NCBI RefSeq assembly: GCF_024679245.1
Contig: NC_090178.1
Coordinates: 21,740,703 to 21,804,702, forward strand
Direction of reading: 5' to 3'
DNA: 64,000 nt
Origin: Pseudorasbora parva
Taxonomy: Eukaryota; Chordata; Actinopteri; Cypriniformes; Gobionidae
The notes below the pieces were generated by a model. That model was given only the letters and a program-made list of their open reading frames with translations, was not told where the DNA came from and searched no databases. Shown piece by piece: positions 11,733-25,859 of this stretch. Made by a program: the position numbers and the translations under genes. Numbering within the stretch: the stretch's first letter is position 1; each line of letters begins with the position of its first letter.

Positions 11733-14700
11733 TATTTACATACATGCATACATAAAGTGTTTTATATGGTGTTAATACAAAGGAATTTTTCATATTGATT
11801 TTCCACTGGTTTTATCTGTATTTTGAATAGAGCATTATGTGTGTTTTATGATTAAATGAAATGTTTGTAAACTGAATGGAAAATGTCCTGTCAGAAAATT
11901 GCCAGTGTCTTTTCTGTTTTTCTAAAAGTGATAGCTAATTTTTAATTGGGTAAACTTATTGCTACGCAACACTCCCGGCCTCACTAGGTGAGTGCGTGTG
12001 ATGTAAATACATCTAGTAATAGAACACATTGGTTATATAAGCACTGCATGCATTTTCTATGTCGTTTTTTAAATCAAAAGTGGATATTGAGTTGCTGGTA
12101 GATGCAGAGAGCCCCTAGCAAAGATTCTATTATTGTTTTATCAGATACTTGCAATGCGGCTTCGAGTAATGACTGGAACATCTAAAGTGGCTGTTTACAT
12201 AACAGAACAGCTCTCAATACCCTCAGGCTTTTAAAAGTTCATGAAGAATCGTACAAATTCCTCCATCTGCTGCAAATGAAGTTTTGTGCAATTATTTGTC
12301 TGAGTTTATCCCCTTGTCCCTGTTATAACTGTTATCCATTCATTCATTTCAGGCTGCTGACTCACTGCTTTTGGCTGAGAAAGCAGACACCACTTTTTCC
12401 TTTCTGAGTGTGAAGACGCACAGGAATCACTCATAGAAGGACAAATGAACTGTTTGTGCACCGTTAAAAATACAATCTCTTCAACTTCTCTCAGAGCTGC
12501 CCCCCACCCCCACACTGCTAAATGCCCTGAGGATAGACCTTACGCTCACACACCCGCACACATCCCTCAGCTATTTTTTAAACATTAAGCAGCCTGCTGC
12601 GCTTTTTATAGAAACACAGACATGACTAGGCTTGGACTCCTTCAGATCAGATTGAATCCTTCCTCTGAACCCCCCAGTGACTATGGGTTATGAAATATGG
12701 ATTATCTCCAAGCTCATATCTGTAGGTCTCTATCTCTTGAAATCCACCTCAGCCATGGGAGTCAAGCAGGGGATTCCCTCCAGATTCAACTCTTAGTCTC
12801 TAGCGGAACTGTTCAAAAAGTTCCCTTGACAATTCCCCCTAATATTTGCTTCTTCTCTCTCTTTCTCTCTCTCAAATTCCAATTCACATGCACTTTATTT
12901 GCATGACTTGTATGGATCATCAGCTAAAGTCAGTACATCAATAGGTAAACAAATACATTAATACATTTTTATAAACAAGAAATAACAAGACAATTTTTTT
13001 TTTTTTTTTTGCTCTTTTCAGGTATTCTTCTGTCTGTTTTCAGGTGTAAATAGAGTTCCATCTTTTGTAATTTAGTGGCAATAGACAATGTAATTTTGTA
13101 ATTTTATCATTTGGTTGAGCCAGATTGTGCCATGCTGGTTTGGGTATAGTTGCAGAGACCTCATGTTATGTTGACACTCTTGGCGGCACAGTGATGTATA
13201 TCTCACACAGGATTGGCATCATTCAATTAAATTGAGAATGTATTTTCAATTCCAATTCAGGTCTTGAATGTGAGAAAGAAGAATTCAAAAGAAATCATAT
13301 AACACATTTTAACTAAAAAAAGCAACGTTTGTCAAGATAAACGTCTTATTTGTAACGTTTCTGTTAGGATTCACACAAAAACAGAAAACAGAAAAAAACT
13401 AAATTGAATATTATGAAGTTGAGAGTATCTTGAACTTATTCATGTTTTATATCTAGGCTCTCACATAACCCTAAGGAAAAGTAATGTAACATTTTATAAC
13501 ACGTCAATGTTTTTGTCTTCAAGCTATTAAATTGCTTTAGGCTCTTTTAGACCCCCTAAACACAACATGAGGGTTAACTCCATGTCTCTGATTCTCTCGT
13601 TCTTTAAGCTGGCTGTAATCTCATGCCTCACCTCTTCCTTTCCCTTCTCTTTTTATTGATGTGAGGGCCGCTGGTTAATTTGCATAGCTCTCTAGGAAAG
13701 GTTTTGTGGCTCTTAAAGATTAATTAAATCAAGCCTCTCATCCATGTTTGGTGGATATCAATGCATTGCATGGAGCAGACACACACACACACGCACGCAC
13801 ACACACATACACACACGCACGCACACGCACACACACGCACACTAAGTGACTGGGGATTATGTGGGTTGTAAAATATACAAGATTGTTCCTCAGGACCAGG
13901 GTGCACAGCAAGGCTGTGTTTTTATTGCAATGTCTGAACCGGTTGGCTTGAGGTAACACCATACTGCCTTAAACTCACAGCTTTTACACTGTCAACTATA
14001 CATAACTCTGTCTAATGAAACCCTCTTGCTGCCTGCAGGAAGAGTTCAACAGCATCTTTCATGCAGGATCCTCAAATGAATTAACATCTCTTGTGGGAGG
14101 TCAGAGAATTCAGTTAATAGACCAACAACATTATTTTGCTGTTCAGAATAGAGTGGGTCAGTATAAAAGGTAGTCCAACAGCAAAATTATTAGGCTCTAC
14201 ATTTGCAATCTTTAGCATTTTTACTGAACAATGTGCCATTAACAATGTAACAGTCAAAGATGCATGATTTGAAAACGAAAATTAAATACGTATGATTGTG
14301 ATATTCAAAGAAAAATTATAAACCATAATAAATCCCACTGTTACAGATGTTGTCTTAGATTACATGCACAATTCTTGCAAAAGATTCTGAGCATGTAAGA
14401 CTGAGGAAACACATTCAAATTAAGGAGAATTAAAAAAAAAAAAAAAAAAAAGCTACAGAGTTTAGCTCAACAAAATACGTTGATTGTATTAATGATATTT
14501 AATGTCATATTAACCTCTTTTTTTTCAAAGACCACAACCACCACAGTTTTTGATCATTTTCACAAAACTTCATGGTCCCCAGAATATGTTGTTGTATAAA
14601 TATCAGAACATGCAATATTTCAAAAGAAAGAACAGAGCTTTTAAACAAAAATAATTTGTTTTATTCTAGCTTCATGTACACTTTTTTTAATCAACACTTG

Positions 14701-15348
14701 AATATGGTTAAGTTTAAGAAAAAAACAACATTTTCAGCAAAAAGCTGAGGAAACCACGTTTTTGTCAATGAATACTTCCAGACCGGATTCAGTACGATGA
14801 TCAAAACAGATGGAGTTCATCAGCACCCCAAAAGCTTTCACAGTCCTATCGGGTCCACATTTCATTCAGTAACTTAAGGCAGTTATGATTTAAATGTGGT
14901 TTAATGTTGGTAATCGAGTTATTTTATATATGCATATGATTATATATGATAGTGCTTGTTTCTGCTTCTTCTTCTTCACCTGTGTTTTGATCAGGAGATT
15001 CATCCCTCAAAATATGTAATAAGTTTAATAGCACCTCCCTTGGCATATAACAGTGAAAATAGAAAAATAGAGAAGCTGCAGCCTCTAGATCTCCAAATGG
15101 TGGTGCGATCTCCAAAAATAGGGTGGGTGCTCCAAAATAGGGTGTGGCATGCTCCCATTGACAGGCAGGCACATGACACACATGCATGATTTTCTCACCC
15201 CAATCAACTCCACCCCGCAGCCGATTCCAAAGATTTCACTGGTCACGTCAATCACAGTGCTGATTTCATACAATACTATGCTACAACCAATTCTAACCCC
15301 TAAACCTACCATAAACTCTAACCTTGACCAGTGCAGTCTCGAGCCCTG
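11733..15348. other. Non-coding stretch with simple repeats
   Basis: No coding exon was recognised. It holds a T-run at 12993-13010, a CA/CGCA microsatellite at 13779-13844 and an A-run at 14431-14450. Open frames at 12306-12515, 12697-12906 and 14924-15424 lack domains and overlap on opposite strands. Confidence 0.5.
13779..13844. repeat. CA / CGCA compound microsatellite
   Basis: ACACAC runs are mixed with CGCACGCAC units. Opposite-strand Cys-Val open frames across it are artefacts. Confidence 0.93.
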
Positions 15349-15739
15349 CACTGTAAAAAATTATTTAGCAAAAAAGTTACCTGGTTGCCTTAAAATTTTG
15401 AGTTCATTGAAATTACAATTTTGAGTTAATACAATGATTTTTTTTGAGATTTGACAACCTTTATTCAAATATTATTAAAATATTTTGTAAGCATATTGGG
15501 TAATTGTGTGTGTTTTATTTCTGATGACGCAGTGAAACATGCCAAATAGTGCTATATTTTCATTATTTATCATTTTTTTATGTGGTTCAGATACAAAAAT
15601 ATTTTGAGTTTCTATTTATTAAACAAATTTCCTTCATTGTATCAACTCAAATTTTTAATATCAATAAACTCACAATTTTGAGGCAACCAGGTTACTTACT
15701 TTTTTAAGTTAAACCAATAAAAAAAAATGTTTTACAGTG
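15349..15739. mobile_element. Non-autonomous DNA element with CACTGTAAAAA ends
   Basis: The element is 391 bp, with ends CACTGTAAAAAATTATTTAG and, inverted, ATGTTTTACAGTG. The arms are long: GTTACCTGGTTGCCTTAAAA on the left pairs with GAGGCAACCAGGTTACTTAC on the right. No target duplication is recognisable. Similar CACTGC/TAAAAA ends occur at 57549-58799. No coding capacity. Confidence 0.8.
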
Positions 15740-17530
15740 TGGGACACATAGAACGCAGCGATAGAGCAGAACTTTCCCACACATGGCACTGGAACGGCTC
15801 GCGAGAGAGCTCAGTGAGCAGAGGTTCAAACTCTGGTCCAAATGCCACTGGCCACGAGCTCTGGCCTCCTCTATGATGGAGCATACATATTTATATATTG
15901 TTTTGTTCTAATATCAACTAGAAACACTATTTAATTTACAAACATTTATTTTGAAATGCAAGTCAATGACAATTGGATGAAGTCAATAGCGAAAATGTTA
16001 AAGTCTTTCCACTTGAAGACTCCGCCCCCTTTTGTAGGTCCTGCCCATTTTTGGAGTTCACGTCCCATTTTGGAGATCTCCGGTTTGCAGTTATACCTAC
16101 TTGCAGAATTGTGATTTTCGACTTGTGAAACTCAGTTACATTATTAGATGGTAGCAAAGACTGTCCTTGTGAGTTCGTAGCAAAGACTTTTGTATTGAAG
16201 TAGACTGAAACAAGGACAGTTAAAAGGACAAAGAATACCTCAGTGGACCTTCAAACTGATTTTGTGATTATGAATATAAGACTGACCAGAAGAATATCAG
16301 GTGCTGGTAATGCACTCGCTTAGTCGCATTATCTCTCTCATAATACTCAATAAGTTTCAAATGAAGTGATTCAGCGTTCCTTTATTGCTAGTTCTAAAGT
16401 GACATTTTAAGGTGACGAAATAATGTATTACTATAGTATCTGTCACAGAATCGCATTATTTATTACATTTTACACAAAGATGAGTAATCTCAACCTATTA
16501 AACAGGAAGAAAAAAACATTTGGTCACAATTAATTAAACTGAAACAAGAATGATATGCTAATTTCTCAGTGACAATGTACTGATGTGAAACACTCGGCTG
16601 AAAACCTCATGATTGATTATGGAATATTACGGATGTTCATGCTGAGCTGGCATCATTCATCTCTGACTCATTGGCTTTGACTAACAGGAACAGACACATC
16701 TGCACGTTGAACAAGTGTGCAGTCATCTGTGGTTTGATCGGAGCCATGTTTGCACGGAGATGAAATCCATCGCAACAACATGTGTAATTACTTTCCCCGC
16801 TCTCTCTCTGTCTGTCTTTGGTGTAACTGTCACTCAGTGGAGAGCTGAGAGTGGGCCACATCTCTCTTTCCCTCTTTCTGTATCTCCCTCCCTCGGTTTC
16901 ACATTGGCTTTCATGTAATCGTACGTATGAAATTAGTGTGTATTTTTGTACGTTTCATGTTTAAAGCTCTAATGATGCAGTATTTGGCTTATGATGATTA
17001 AGACTTGTGAAGTTGTTGGATGAAGACAGTTCAATCTGTGGGCTGTTCATTGTTAGGAGCCAGGATGGCCCAGAATTAGATGTGCACATACATTGTTATC
17101 TGCTGCTCGAAGTGCCAGGGAACATGTTTAATCTCAGATGCCACACAGATGGGCAGCAGATTCCAGTCTGAGATCCTGGCACCAGTCAGCACATCCTCAG
17201 ATCTCTCTCCTCCTTCAAACTGCATTTACTCCTCCTATCAATCGCCCCCTTCAATTTATTTAGCAGTTTTTGGGTTTCTCCTGCTTGATCAGATCTGATC
17301 TCTTATCCCTTTCCTTTTTTTTCTTAATTATTTTAATGAAAGTGCTGACTGAATATAAAGTCTCAAGATGTTATGACTTAAAAGTAACACATTCTATAGA
17401 CTACTTTAAGGATACTTTAATGTCATATGTAATAATGATGGCAGATTTTTATCAACAATCAAACGTTTACATTGTTTAATAATATGTGATTCATCCTGTG
17501 CTGTCTATGAGACATACAGTATATACTTGT
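15740..17530. other. Non-coding stretch, nothing recognised
   Basis: Mixed-composition DNA without repeats, exons or RNA genes that I can identify. Confidence 0.5.
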
Positions 17531-17745
17531 ACACTGCCGTTCAAAGTTTGGAGCTGTTTATATTTGTTATGTTTTAGAAAAAATGCCCTTAGCTCACCAA
17601 AGGTGTATTTATTTGATCAAAAATACAGTAAAACAGTTATATTGTGAAATATTACTTATAATTTACTTATAATAATTTACAGTTAATTTTTATATAGTTT
17701 TAAATGTACATTAATTTATTCATTTGAAGGCAAAGCTGAATGAAA
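17531..17745 (+). repeat. Dispersed repeat with ACTACCGTTCAAA-type end, partial
   Basis: It starts ACACTGCCGTTCAAAGTTTG and continues with GCTCACCAAAGGTGTATTTA, TTTGATCAAAAATACAGTAA, and ends near GGCAAAGCTGAATG. The family is also found at 4721-4841 plus 8126-8225, 34829-35175 (inverted), 37617-39453 (inverted, with insertions), 54750-54965 and 59880-60233. Ends such as CAAAAGTTTTGGCTCAGTAA in inverted copies suggest a terminal inverted repeat DNA element; no transposase is present. Confidence 0.75.
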
Positions 17746-18754
<1,009 letters not shown>

Positions 18755-19422
18755 TGGTTAGGTATGTAGAGGCTATAATTTAATGAAACAACAATACATG
18801 ACAATCACAGTCCTTTCCTATACTAAATTATTTAACTGATCGTTTAATGCCACAAAAGAAAATAATTGTATATGAAAGGTATATACTAATCCAGATATTT
18901 ATTTCATTTTTTACAGCTTTTCTTAGCTGAATTTGAGCATCAAGGCTGTCCTCGACAGGCTAAAATTACCTGATGAAACCAAACAACCCAGCCTCAGAAT
19001 TGTTTTTAATGGGAATATTTTGCTGTAATTACTAGTTTCACACCAACAGTTTTAAAAAGATGCTTTAATGTTAGCATAGCAGGGTAACTATGACAACGTG
19101 CTGTTGAGTTCATATTAGTTGCAGGATGAATTAACAAACTGAACTGCTTGCTGTGATAATGCAAAATCTACTAGAGCTAACTGTTCTTAAAAGTAATTTG
19201 AACAGAGGAGAAACAGCGTAGCCCTGGCCTTATTAATATACATCGTTTTTTACATTACATATTTACCCTTAATTTCTTTATGAATGTCACTCTCTTAGGC
19301 ATTATTTTTTATATCAAATATGTCCAGAATTATTTTTGAACCATTAAGAACGCCAAGGTCTCAGAATTTATATTCAACACATGCACATTTATACACACAC
19401 TTTTAACTCAAGTTCTGCACAA

Positions 19423-19447
19423 ACACACACGCACACACACACACGCG

Positions 19448-19478
<31 letters not shown>

Positions 19479-19525
19479 ACACGCACGCATGCACGCACGC
19501 ACACACACACACAAACACACAAACA
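19423..19525. repeat. CA-rich compound microsatellite
   Basis: CA repeats are interspersed with CGCA, GCACGCATGC and AAACA variants. The open frame of Thr/His/Ala codons is an artefact. The flanks (18753-19422 and 19526-20021) contain nothing I recognise; an opposite-strand open frame at 19626-19991 has no domain. Confidence 0.93.
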
Positions 19526-20021
19526 AAATCACACAATCACTTCATTGTTCAGACTTGTTTTTTTCTTAAATCAGATGTTTTCATGCACACTATTAATTTC
19601 AAGTGATCAACTAAGATTTGTGTGTCTATACATCTGCATGGGTTACTTTGGAAATAGGCATACCCGTGTACGAGGAGAGGCTCTTAAAACGGATACAGAA
19701 AAAAACAGAGTTTTCCCAATAAGTGCCCTGTCGAGTTGCGGTGCAGAAATTCATCTGTCGCGCAAAAAAACTCAGTGACTCAGGAGAGTGGGGTATATTG
19801 GGATGTTCGGTGCTGTACACACGGCCAAAATATTTGGACATACCTTTTGAATATCGTATGAATACTTCCAGCATTTCCATTACTGGTTTTGATGTTATTG
19901 TCATGTGTCGTGTTAAGAGTGATATACAAAAGACAATCTGAAATCCGATTTGAGAAGCGAGAGACGCATCTGTAAAAATCTGATATTGCATTTTAAACCA
20001 CGTCCAAATATGGTGTGAATC

Positions 20022-20155
20022 ATAGCCTTAGAGTGATTTATAAGATGTTTTCCTCATGGGGACCAAAACATTTCCCCACAAGGACAAGGATTTTGGATAT
20101 TGCCATCTCTGTGGGGACATTTTGTCCTCATAACGTAGAGTTTACCAGGACCACA
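20022..20155 (+). repeat. Dispersed CA-associated repeat, copy 3 (3' part only)
   Basis: GTGATTTATAAGATGTTTTC, CCTCATGGGGACC, CCCCACAAGGACAAGGATTT and GGGGACATTTTGTCCTCATA match the second half of copy 1. It is followed by CACACGCACAC. Confidence 0.85.
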
Positions 20156-20959
20156 CGCACACAGTACAGGCCTAAACTCTTCCTCAAGGGATGTCATCTC
20201 TTTCTTTGTTGCAAACTTCACATGAGATTCAGCTAGCCGGTAACTTCAAAGGCTCCTGCGATTAATTCAGTATCAAAAGTCTGTTTATACAGACCTCAGG
20301 GACCGACATCAACCATATAAACACACTGTGCAGACTGCTCCAGTACACATAGACACCCATAAGCAAAGTACATCTCTCTGAAGCATCATTACCAGAGATT
20401 TCCCATTATGACATACAGACAGCACAGCTCAACATTTACTCAAGGGAAACAAGGTGGGAAAGGTCAATGTGTAGCAGTTCTTTAACACTACACTCTTATT
20501 ACTTTGGACAGGGCGTCTGATCAAGGCCAGACTGTTGAGATGGCGTGGATTTTTCCATGCAGCAGAGCGCTGGAACAATTTAATAAAGCTTGTTAACAAG
20601 TTTCTACATCAAGAAAGTTGAAATAATTGTGACAATAAAACTGATTATGTGCCTTCATTAATGGCCAGAAGGCCTCTACATCACACGGCCCTGCAGCGCG
20701 TGGGAGCGGATCACGAATGAGATGTGAATCACGATGTGATGAAGTTAATAGGACTTCAGGGACTTTACCTACAGTGTCCATCTGTGGGCAGAGACAGTGT
20801 GAGAAGTAAAAGAACGTCATGATGGACTGCTGACACTCACACTTGGTATCCTTAAGAGAATTTGAAGTCAACAAATCAATAAATGAGTAGGGTGCATTGG
20901 GGCTAAATGCACTGCCCGGGGGAAAAGGTGCCTTGGATTTTATTTCCCTCTTAACAAGT
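20156..20959. other. Non-coding stretch, nothing recognised
   Basis: No repeat family or exon was identified. The minus-strand open frame at 20593-20994 has no recognisable domain and no splice context. Confidence 0.5.
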
Positions 20960-21493
20960 TGCATTCCACTCCACTTTAAGACACGCACTTGCAAACTTCC
21001 CTAAGCACTTCCCCTCTGGGAATCCCCGCCGCCATTTTGAAATGCGTTCCACTTCGTGAAGTGGACAAGGGAAGTTTATATGGACAGACCCTTGTTCCCT
21101 CGATTTTGACCGAGTGAGCGAGTCTACTTCATATATACACTTCAGATAGCTTCATATACCACAATGCAACGCGATTGTGATGTCACCACATATCGCGTTT
21201 AATTTACCCCACCACAAACAACTCTATGATATTTTTAAAAACATTTAAAACAACCCAAACACATCCATATACATATAGAATGCTGCATTAAACAATTTCG
21301 TAAAGGAAAAAAATGAATAATAAATCAACCCCATAGTGGATTCCAAGTGATCAAGGGCGTTCCAGTTCAGTCCATTGCAAAGTTTCCACCAGTAGTGGGC
21401 ACTCATGCAACGTAAGCAATGACGCACTCCTGAGTGAATGAGACGGAGGGAAGTTTGCGAGTGAAGGGCATGATAAAAACGAACTGGAACGCA
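20960..21493. mobile_element. Inverted-repeat element with CACTTGCAAACTTCCCT arms
   Basis: TGCATTCCACTCCACTTTAA followed by CACTTGCAAACTTCCCT on the left is inverted at the right as AGGGAAGTTTGCGAGTGAAG followed by ACGAACTGGAACGCA. The arms are about 43 bp with several mismatches. No transposase and no clear target duplication. Confidence 0.65.
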
Positions 21494-22544
21494 GGATAAA
21501 TGGCACAAAAACTTTTTCTAAAACATCCGCGTTTCAAGATGCACGTGGAAATTTGGATGATCCATCGTGTGAATGCGGGCGTTGTTTTGGTGCTAATTTG
21601 ATCTCTAATATTTGATGTTTTTTACATTTTGTAGATTTAAGTAGCAAATAAGAATCACTAAAATTATGTCTCGCGTTGTTTTCCTAAGCTTTCTGCCATG
21701 GAAAAGGTGTTTTTGAGATGGTGAGTCAACTTAAACTAGAAAATGCATCCTGCATTTAGGGATGGGCGATATCCTATCGTTTTGCGATAAGATATCTGAT
21801 AAAAATTCTCCTCATGATAAGAATTAGTCTTCTCATGATAATAACAATAAAGCCTAGTTGATGACGCGATCCATTCGCAGCCCATGTGCAGAGCGAAAAC
21901 AACGATGCCGGAAGAGAGGAGTTCATCGCTAAACAAGGAGTTACTTCTACAATCTGAACCTGTACACACAGATATATTTTCACTCGCTGAGCAACTGTAT
22001 ATTTTCACTCAGTGAGCAATTGAGTGCTTGAGAGATTCACTCTTTATCAAGCGATCTGTAAAGCACACTATTTCAGTTCATCTCAATGAATGTAGAGTGT
22101 ATTTGACACACAGTAAACAGTAGTGTGAGCGCGGCCGACTGAGAGCGCTCAGTGTTTCTCACACACTCAAAGAGACACTGAGAGAGTCTTACATACCACA
22201 CAGAATTTACTGTATGTGCTAAATATATTCTTTGCTGTATTTTCCAGTAAAATAACATTGTTCGATTAGAATTATTAGGTCTTTATGAGCAAGAAGAAAC
22301 TAATGCACAAACGGCAATCTCATTGGCTGGCGCTCACCTATTACTGCCCCTGTTTTGATTTAAGCAAATCAGCTCGAGCGAACACAGAAAACGTGGTTAA
22401 TATTTATGAACCCTGCAGCTCATAATTTTTTTTAGCGCGGTTTATATTGTTATTAGTTATAGAATTCGTAGTATTATTATCTTATCAGTATTATTGTTAG
22501 TGCTTTTTTTTTTTTTTACAGAAACACTGAATGACCAAAAATGT

Positions 22545-22790
22545 CTTAAGTCTTAAAGCTACACTGTGTGATATTTTCCCCCATCTAGCGGTGTAAAGGT
22601 ATATGACAATCCCGTGAATAATAGTTTCTGTTTTTCTCAATTCCGATTTCGTTTTAACTCCTACGGTGGCCGATTTAGTCCAAGATTAACATGGCTTCCA
22701 GTTTGACCTCGTTCATGACTGCCATCGAGTGTTAAAACGTGAAGGCGAAGCTTGAATTTATGGGTATGTCCCTCTTTGGCTAATATGACA
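22545..22790 (+). repeat. Fragment of the AGCTACACTGTG element
   Basis: AAAGCTACACTGTGTGATAT, CCCCCATCTAGCGGTGTAAA, CTCCTACGGTGGCCGATTTA and related blocks match the full copy at 50691-51146. The right end is missing here. Confidence 0.85.
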
Positions 22791-22941
22791 AATATACATT
22801 CATACTTATTCATTATCACATGATTACAAAGTTTTAGTTACAAATTACTTAAATTCTATCATTTGATTATTATTTTTCTATTTTTTTGTAATCTGAAGAC
22901 ATTATTGGGATTATTACTTTTTGCTGTTTGCACCATAAGAA

Positions 22942-23221
22942 TTAGCCTGGCGTCGTCATTCTCAGATTCTAGTCAGAATATGAGTCTGATACTGCTCCAG
23001 CGTGCTGTCGGGCGGAAACAAATTCAACTCAAGTGCTCTTTGTTGGTGTGAATGATTACGTTACTGTTGATCATTTGTCCATCATCGCATAAAACCGCCC
23101 TGACAATTTGATTGGACCGAACAGCTCTGGTTCGAGCAGTGGACAACTGATCAACTCTAGACCGAACTTCCCAACCTCAAATATTGTGGGCAGGGCTAAA
23201 TTCGGCTGGCACCCAGGCTAC
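22942..23221 (+). mobile_element. Short TAGCCTGG-type element
   Basis: Begins TTAGCCTGGCGTCGTC and ends GGCACCCAGGCTA, with inverted ends of about 12 bp. It shares terminal blocks with the inverted copy at 8250-9045. Confidence 0.7.
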
Positions 23222-24216
23222 ATGAGAATATAAATAAATACAGAATCTGTATTTGATTTGAATTATTGTTGTTTGCACTGTGTGATCTTTTCCATCTCAG
23301 TTGCACTTTTACAGAGAGAAAAGTATATCAGCAATTTTTCCATTTCAAAGGCTGGTCTTTGGATTTTTACTGTTTTTTGTTTTGTTTTGTTTTTGTGTGG
23401 ATAGGAGCCAATTTGATGATGGGTATGTATTACTTTAGATCATTGTTTGTGTTTCTAAAGGCTCTCAAGAATGCGTGTAGGTCTCATTTGTAGCCAAAAA
23501 CATGGGGAATTGTGCTAAATTAATATCTTCATTGATATCGTTTTTGCAATAAATAATTATTGTGATAGATTTTTAAGTCCATATTGCCCATCCCTACCTG
23601 CATTCTGTTTCTGTCCCTCAGTAAAAACGTGTCCATTCAGGGGTTTGGTGGACTTGAAACCGTCCTAATTAACCAGGGCTTGCAGTTAACTAGTCATCCA
23701 AGCAGCCCACCAACAAGTCAATTTTTAAAATATGTGGTTTTGTTTTACATCCCTACAAATGATATGGTCCCCCAGGGCTTTACAACTCATTTTCAAAATT
23801 CATCACCCCTTTTAAAATGTAACCCTAAATTTAGTCTCACAGATGTGTGGCGGAGTGAAACGATAGAGAGCGAGCCACTCTGTACATCTGTCATTTTAAC
23901 ACGCGCCCCGTCCCTGAGACTCAAAACAACAGATGTTAACTCTTAATTGCTTTTGGATGCGTTTTGCATCAGAATTAGTTACACGTGCTTTGCACTTACT
24001 CACCACCCACGCCAGACAGACCCAGTTGTGGGGTTGCAAAAGGCAGAACATTGGGTGAGTGATCTTGGGTGAGTGATCCCTGCCCTCTAAGTATTCATTT
24101 TGCAGTCAATATTATTGCAACTTATAATAATCTTAATTATAACATTGACCCTGTCCCAAAATAACTTGCTATACATCAGAATTCACACTTTTAAAATGTT
24201 GGAAAGTAGCATGATT

Positions 24217-24753
24217 TACACCGATCAGGCACTATAACACTGATTATCTCTTCATCACAGCACCTGTTAGTGAGTGGGATATATTAGGAAGCAAGTGAAA
24301 ATGTTTTCCTCAAAGTTGAAAATGGGCAAACGTAAGGATGTAAGTGAGTGGGCCAAATTGTGATGGCTAGATGACTGTGTCAGAGCATCTCCAAAACTGC
24401 AGCTCTTGTGGGGTATCTTCGGTCTGCAGTGGTCAGTATCTGTCAAAAATGTTCCACGGTAGAAACAGTGGTGAACCGGCGACAGGGTCATGGGCTGCCA
24501 AGGCTCATTGATGCACGTGGTAAGCAAAGGTTGGAGATACAATCGAGCATCTCTGAGATGTGCTGAACAAACAAGTCCGATCCATGAAGGCCCCACCTCG
24601 TAACTTACAGGATTTAAAGGATCTGCTGCTAACAATTTGGTGCCAGTTACCACAGAACACCTTCAGGGGTCAATGCCTCGATGGATCAGAGCTGTTTTGG
24701 CAGCAAAAAGGGGACCAACACAGTATTAGGATAATGTTATGCCTGATTGGTAT
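24217..24753 (+). pseudogene. Tc1-like element remnant, internally deleted
   Basis: Terminal blocks TACACCGATCAGGCACTATA (left) and TAATGTTATGCCTGATTGGT (right) are inverted relative to each other, as in fish Tc1 elements. Between them, short pieces of transposase coding sequence survive. The last coding part reads, in the plus direction, IEHL.DVLNKQVRSMKAPPR followed by NLQDLKDLLL, the C-terminus of a Tc1 transposase. Most of the DDE domain is deleted. The same subfamily occurs inverted at 32641-34420. Confidence 0.85.
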
Positions 24754-25170
24754 GTTAAAAGTGTCCATGTGCATGCCATAACACTAAACTACTAACACTA
24801 TGTGTCTGCTTTAGTGCTAATGCAAATGCAAGTGTTCTGTAACACCACACACAAATAAATTGATGGAGCATTTGTAGGTTATCTTCTTAATGCTGCTGTC
24901 TGGGGAGCTACAAAACACTCTCCCTTGCAAATGTAAGCAATTTAAATGTGCACTCTCAGTCATTTAGTCTCTCATTCTTTCTGTTTTACTCTCATTTTAT
25001 TCATACCACAGTTTGAAAAAGGGATAATGCTATTATTTTACTTACTTGAAAGCTAATCATGTCCTTTTTCAATTGACAAACAACTGAGTTTATGTTTTAA
25101 AGAATTACATTAAAGGCCAAGCAACTGAAGTCACAAAGAGCCAATGTTTAGAACACAGAAGACGCACGTT
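24754..25170. other. Non-coding stretch, nothing recognised
   Basis: No gene or repeat was identified in this 417-bp stretch. Confidence 0.5.
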
Positions 25171-25375
25171 TTTCATGTTTCATGGGGACATTGAATAGAT
25201 GTAATGATTTTATAATGTACAAACTCCCTTACACTGACCCTAACCCTAAAAACGACCAATCGCAGAACAAATACTGCATTTTTTTTTTCATTTAAAAAGA
25301 AAACAAACATTCTGTATGATTTATAAACTGTTTTCCTCATCAGGGACCAAAAATGTCTCCACAAGAAGAAAGATT
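25171..25375 (+). repeat. Dispersed CA-associated repeat, copy 4
   Basis: GTTTCATGGGGACATTGAAT, TGTAATGATTTTATAATGTA, CCTTACACTGACCCTAACCC and TGTTTTCCTCATCAGGGACC match the family. This copy lacks the flanking CA tract and the GGGGACATTTTGTCCCC block, so it is older or truncated. Confidence 0.75.
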
Positions 25376-25550
25376 TTGGATATTTTTCAAGTACAAAAAA
25401 TGTCCTAACACGTCATTAGAGTTGTATTTATTAAACACAATTCTTCCAAGTTTGTACAGAATCAGAAATTTAATTTGAGCTAATTTTAAAAAAATGCTCG
25501 TAACAAAATGACAGCATTTTATATAGTTTAGACCAAACTAAAAATGATAC

Positions 25551-25725
25551 TTCCCTTTCGGGGAACTCGAGCTGCGTCGAAACGCTGTGAGAACGCCTCT
25601 GCGTTAATGCGTCGTGAAGCGCCTGTAGAACCATTCCATCGGAAAAAAGATCGATCGTCGGCGTGATGACGTCATCGACCGGAAGCTATAAAACGTCCGT
25701 GAAAACAAACAGGAACTAGCTTCTG
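25551..25725 (+). repeat. DIRS left inverted terminal repeat with promoter
   Basis: Positions 25571-25725 are the exact inverse of 30707-30861 except for one base. The outermost 20 bases (25551-25570) are specific to the left end and are found again, inverted, in the internal complementary region. Within the repeat a palindromic CRE-type box TGACGTCA (25667-25674) precedes a TATAAAA (25687-25693), a plausible start for the genomic transcript. Confidence 0.95.
25667..25693 (+). promoter_or_regulatory. CRE-like box plus TATA in the DIRS left repeat
   Basis: TGACGTCA at 25667-25674 and TATAAAA at 25687-25693, 12 bp apart. The same pair is present in mirror orientation in the right repeat (30758-30765 and 30739-30745), and a similar CRE plus TATAAA pair survives in the old DIRS copy at 4945-4980. 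This conservation supports a promoter role. CREB/ATF binding is the usual reading of TGACGTCA. Confidence 0.6.
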
Positions 25726-25859
25726 TGCCTTCAGTAAGCGATCTGTGTGAACCTGTCTGTCTATTTGGTGTTTTTGTCTGTCTATTATCAGAGATTTTCC
25801 ACCCTTTTGTTAAATATTCCATATATTAACAGAAAAAAGAGAAAATAAAATAGATAGAA

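Larger units (their letters stand above)
21757..23596. mobile_element. hAT-like non-autonomous element with 8-bp target duplication
   Basis: The element is 1840 bp. It begins TAGGGATGGGCGATAT and ends ATATTGCCCATCCCTA, and is flanked by a perfect 8-bp repeat CCTGCATT (21749-21756 and 23597-23604). This is the hAT signature. The interior contains fragments of two other families: the AGCTACACTGTG element (22545-22790) and a TAGCCTGG element (22942-23221). No transposase domain is visible in any frame. Confidence 0.92.

Noticed and set aside
19626..19991. 121-codon minus-strand open frame
   Set aside because: No domain, no splice context, and an overlapping plus-strand frame of similar length; treated as chance.
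20593..20994. Possible exon or conserved element of 133 codons on the minus strand
   Set aside because: No recognisable protein family and no convincing splice pair; the right part runs into an inverted-repeat element at 20960. Cross-species alignment would be needed to claim a conserved element.
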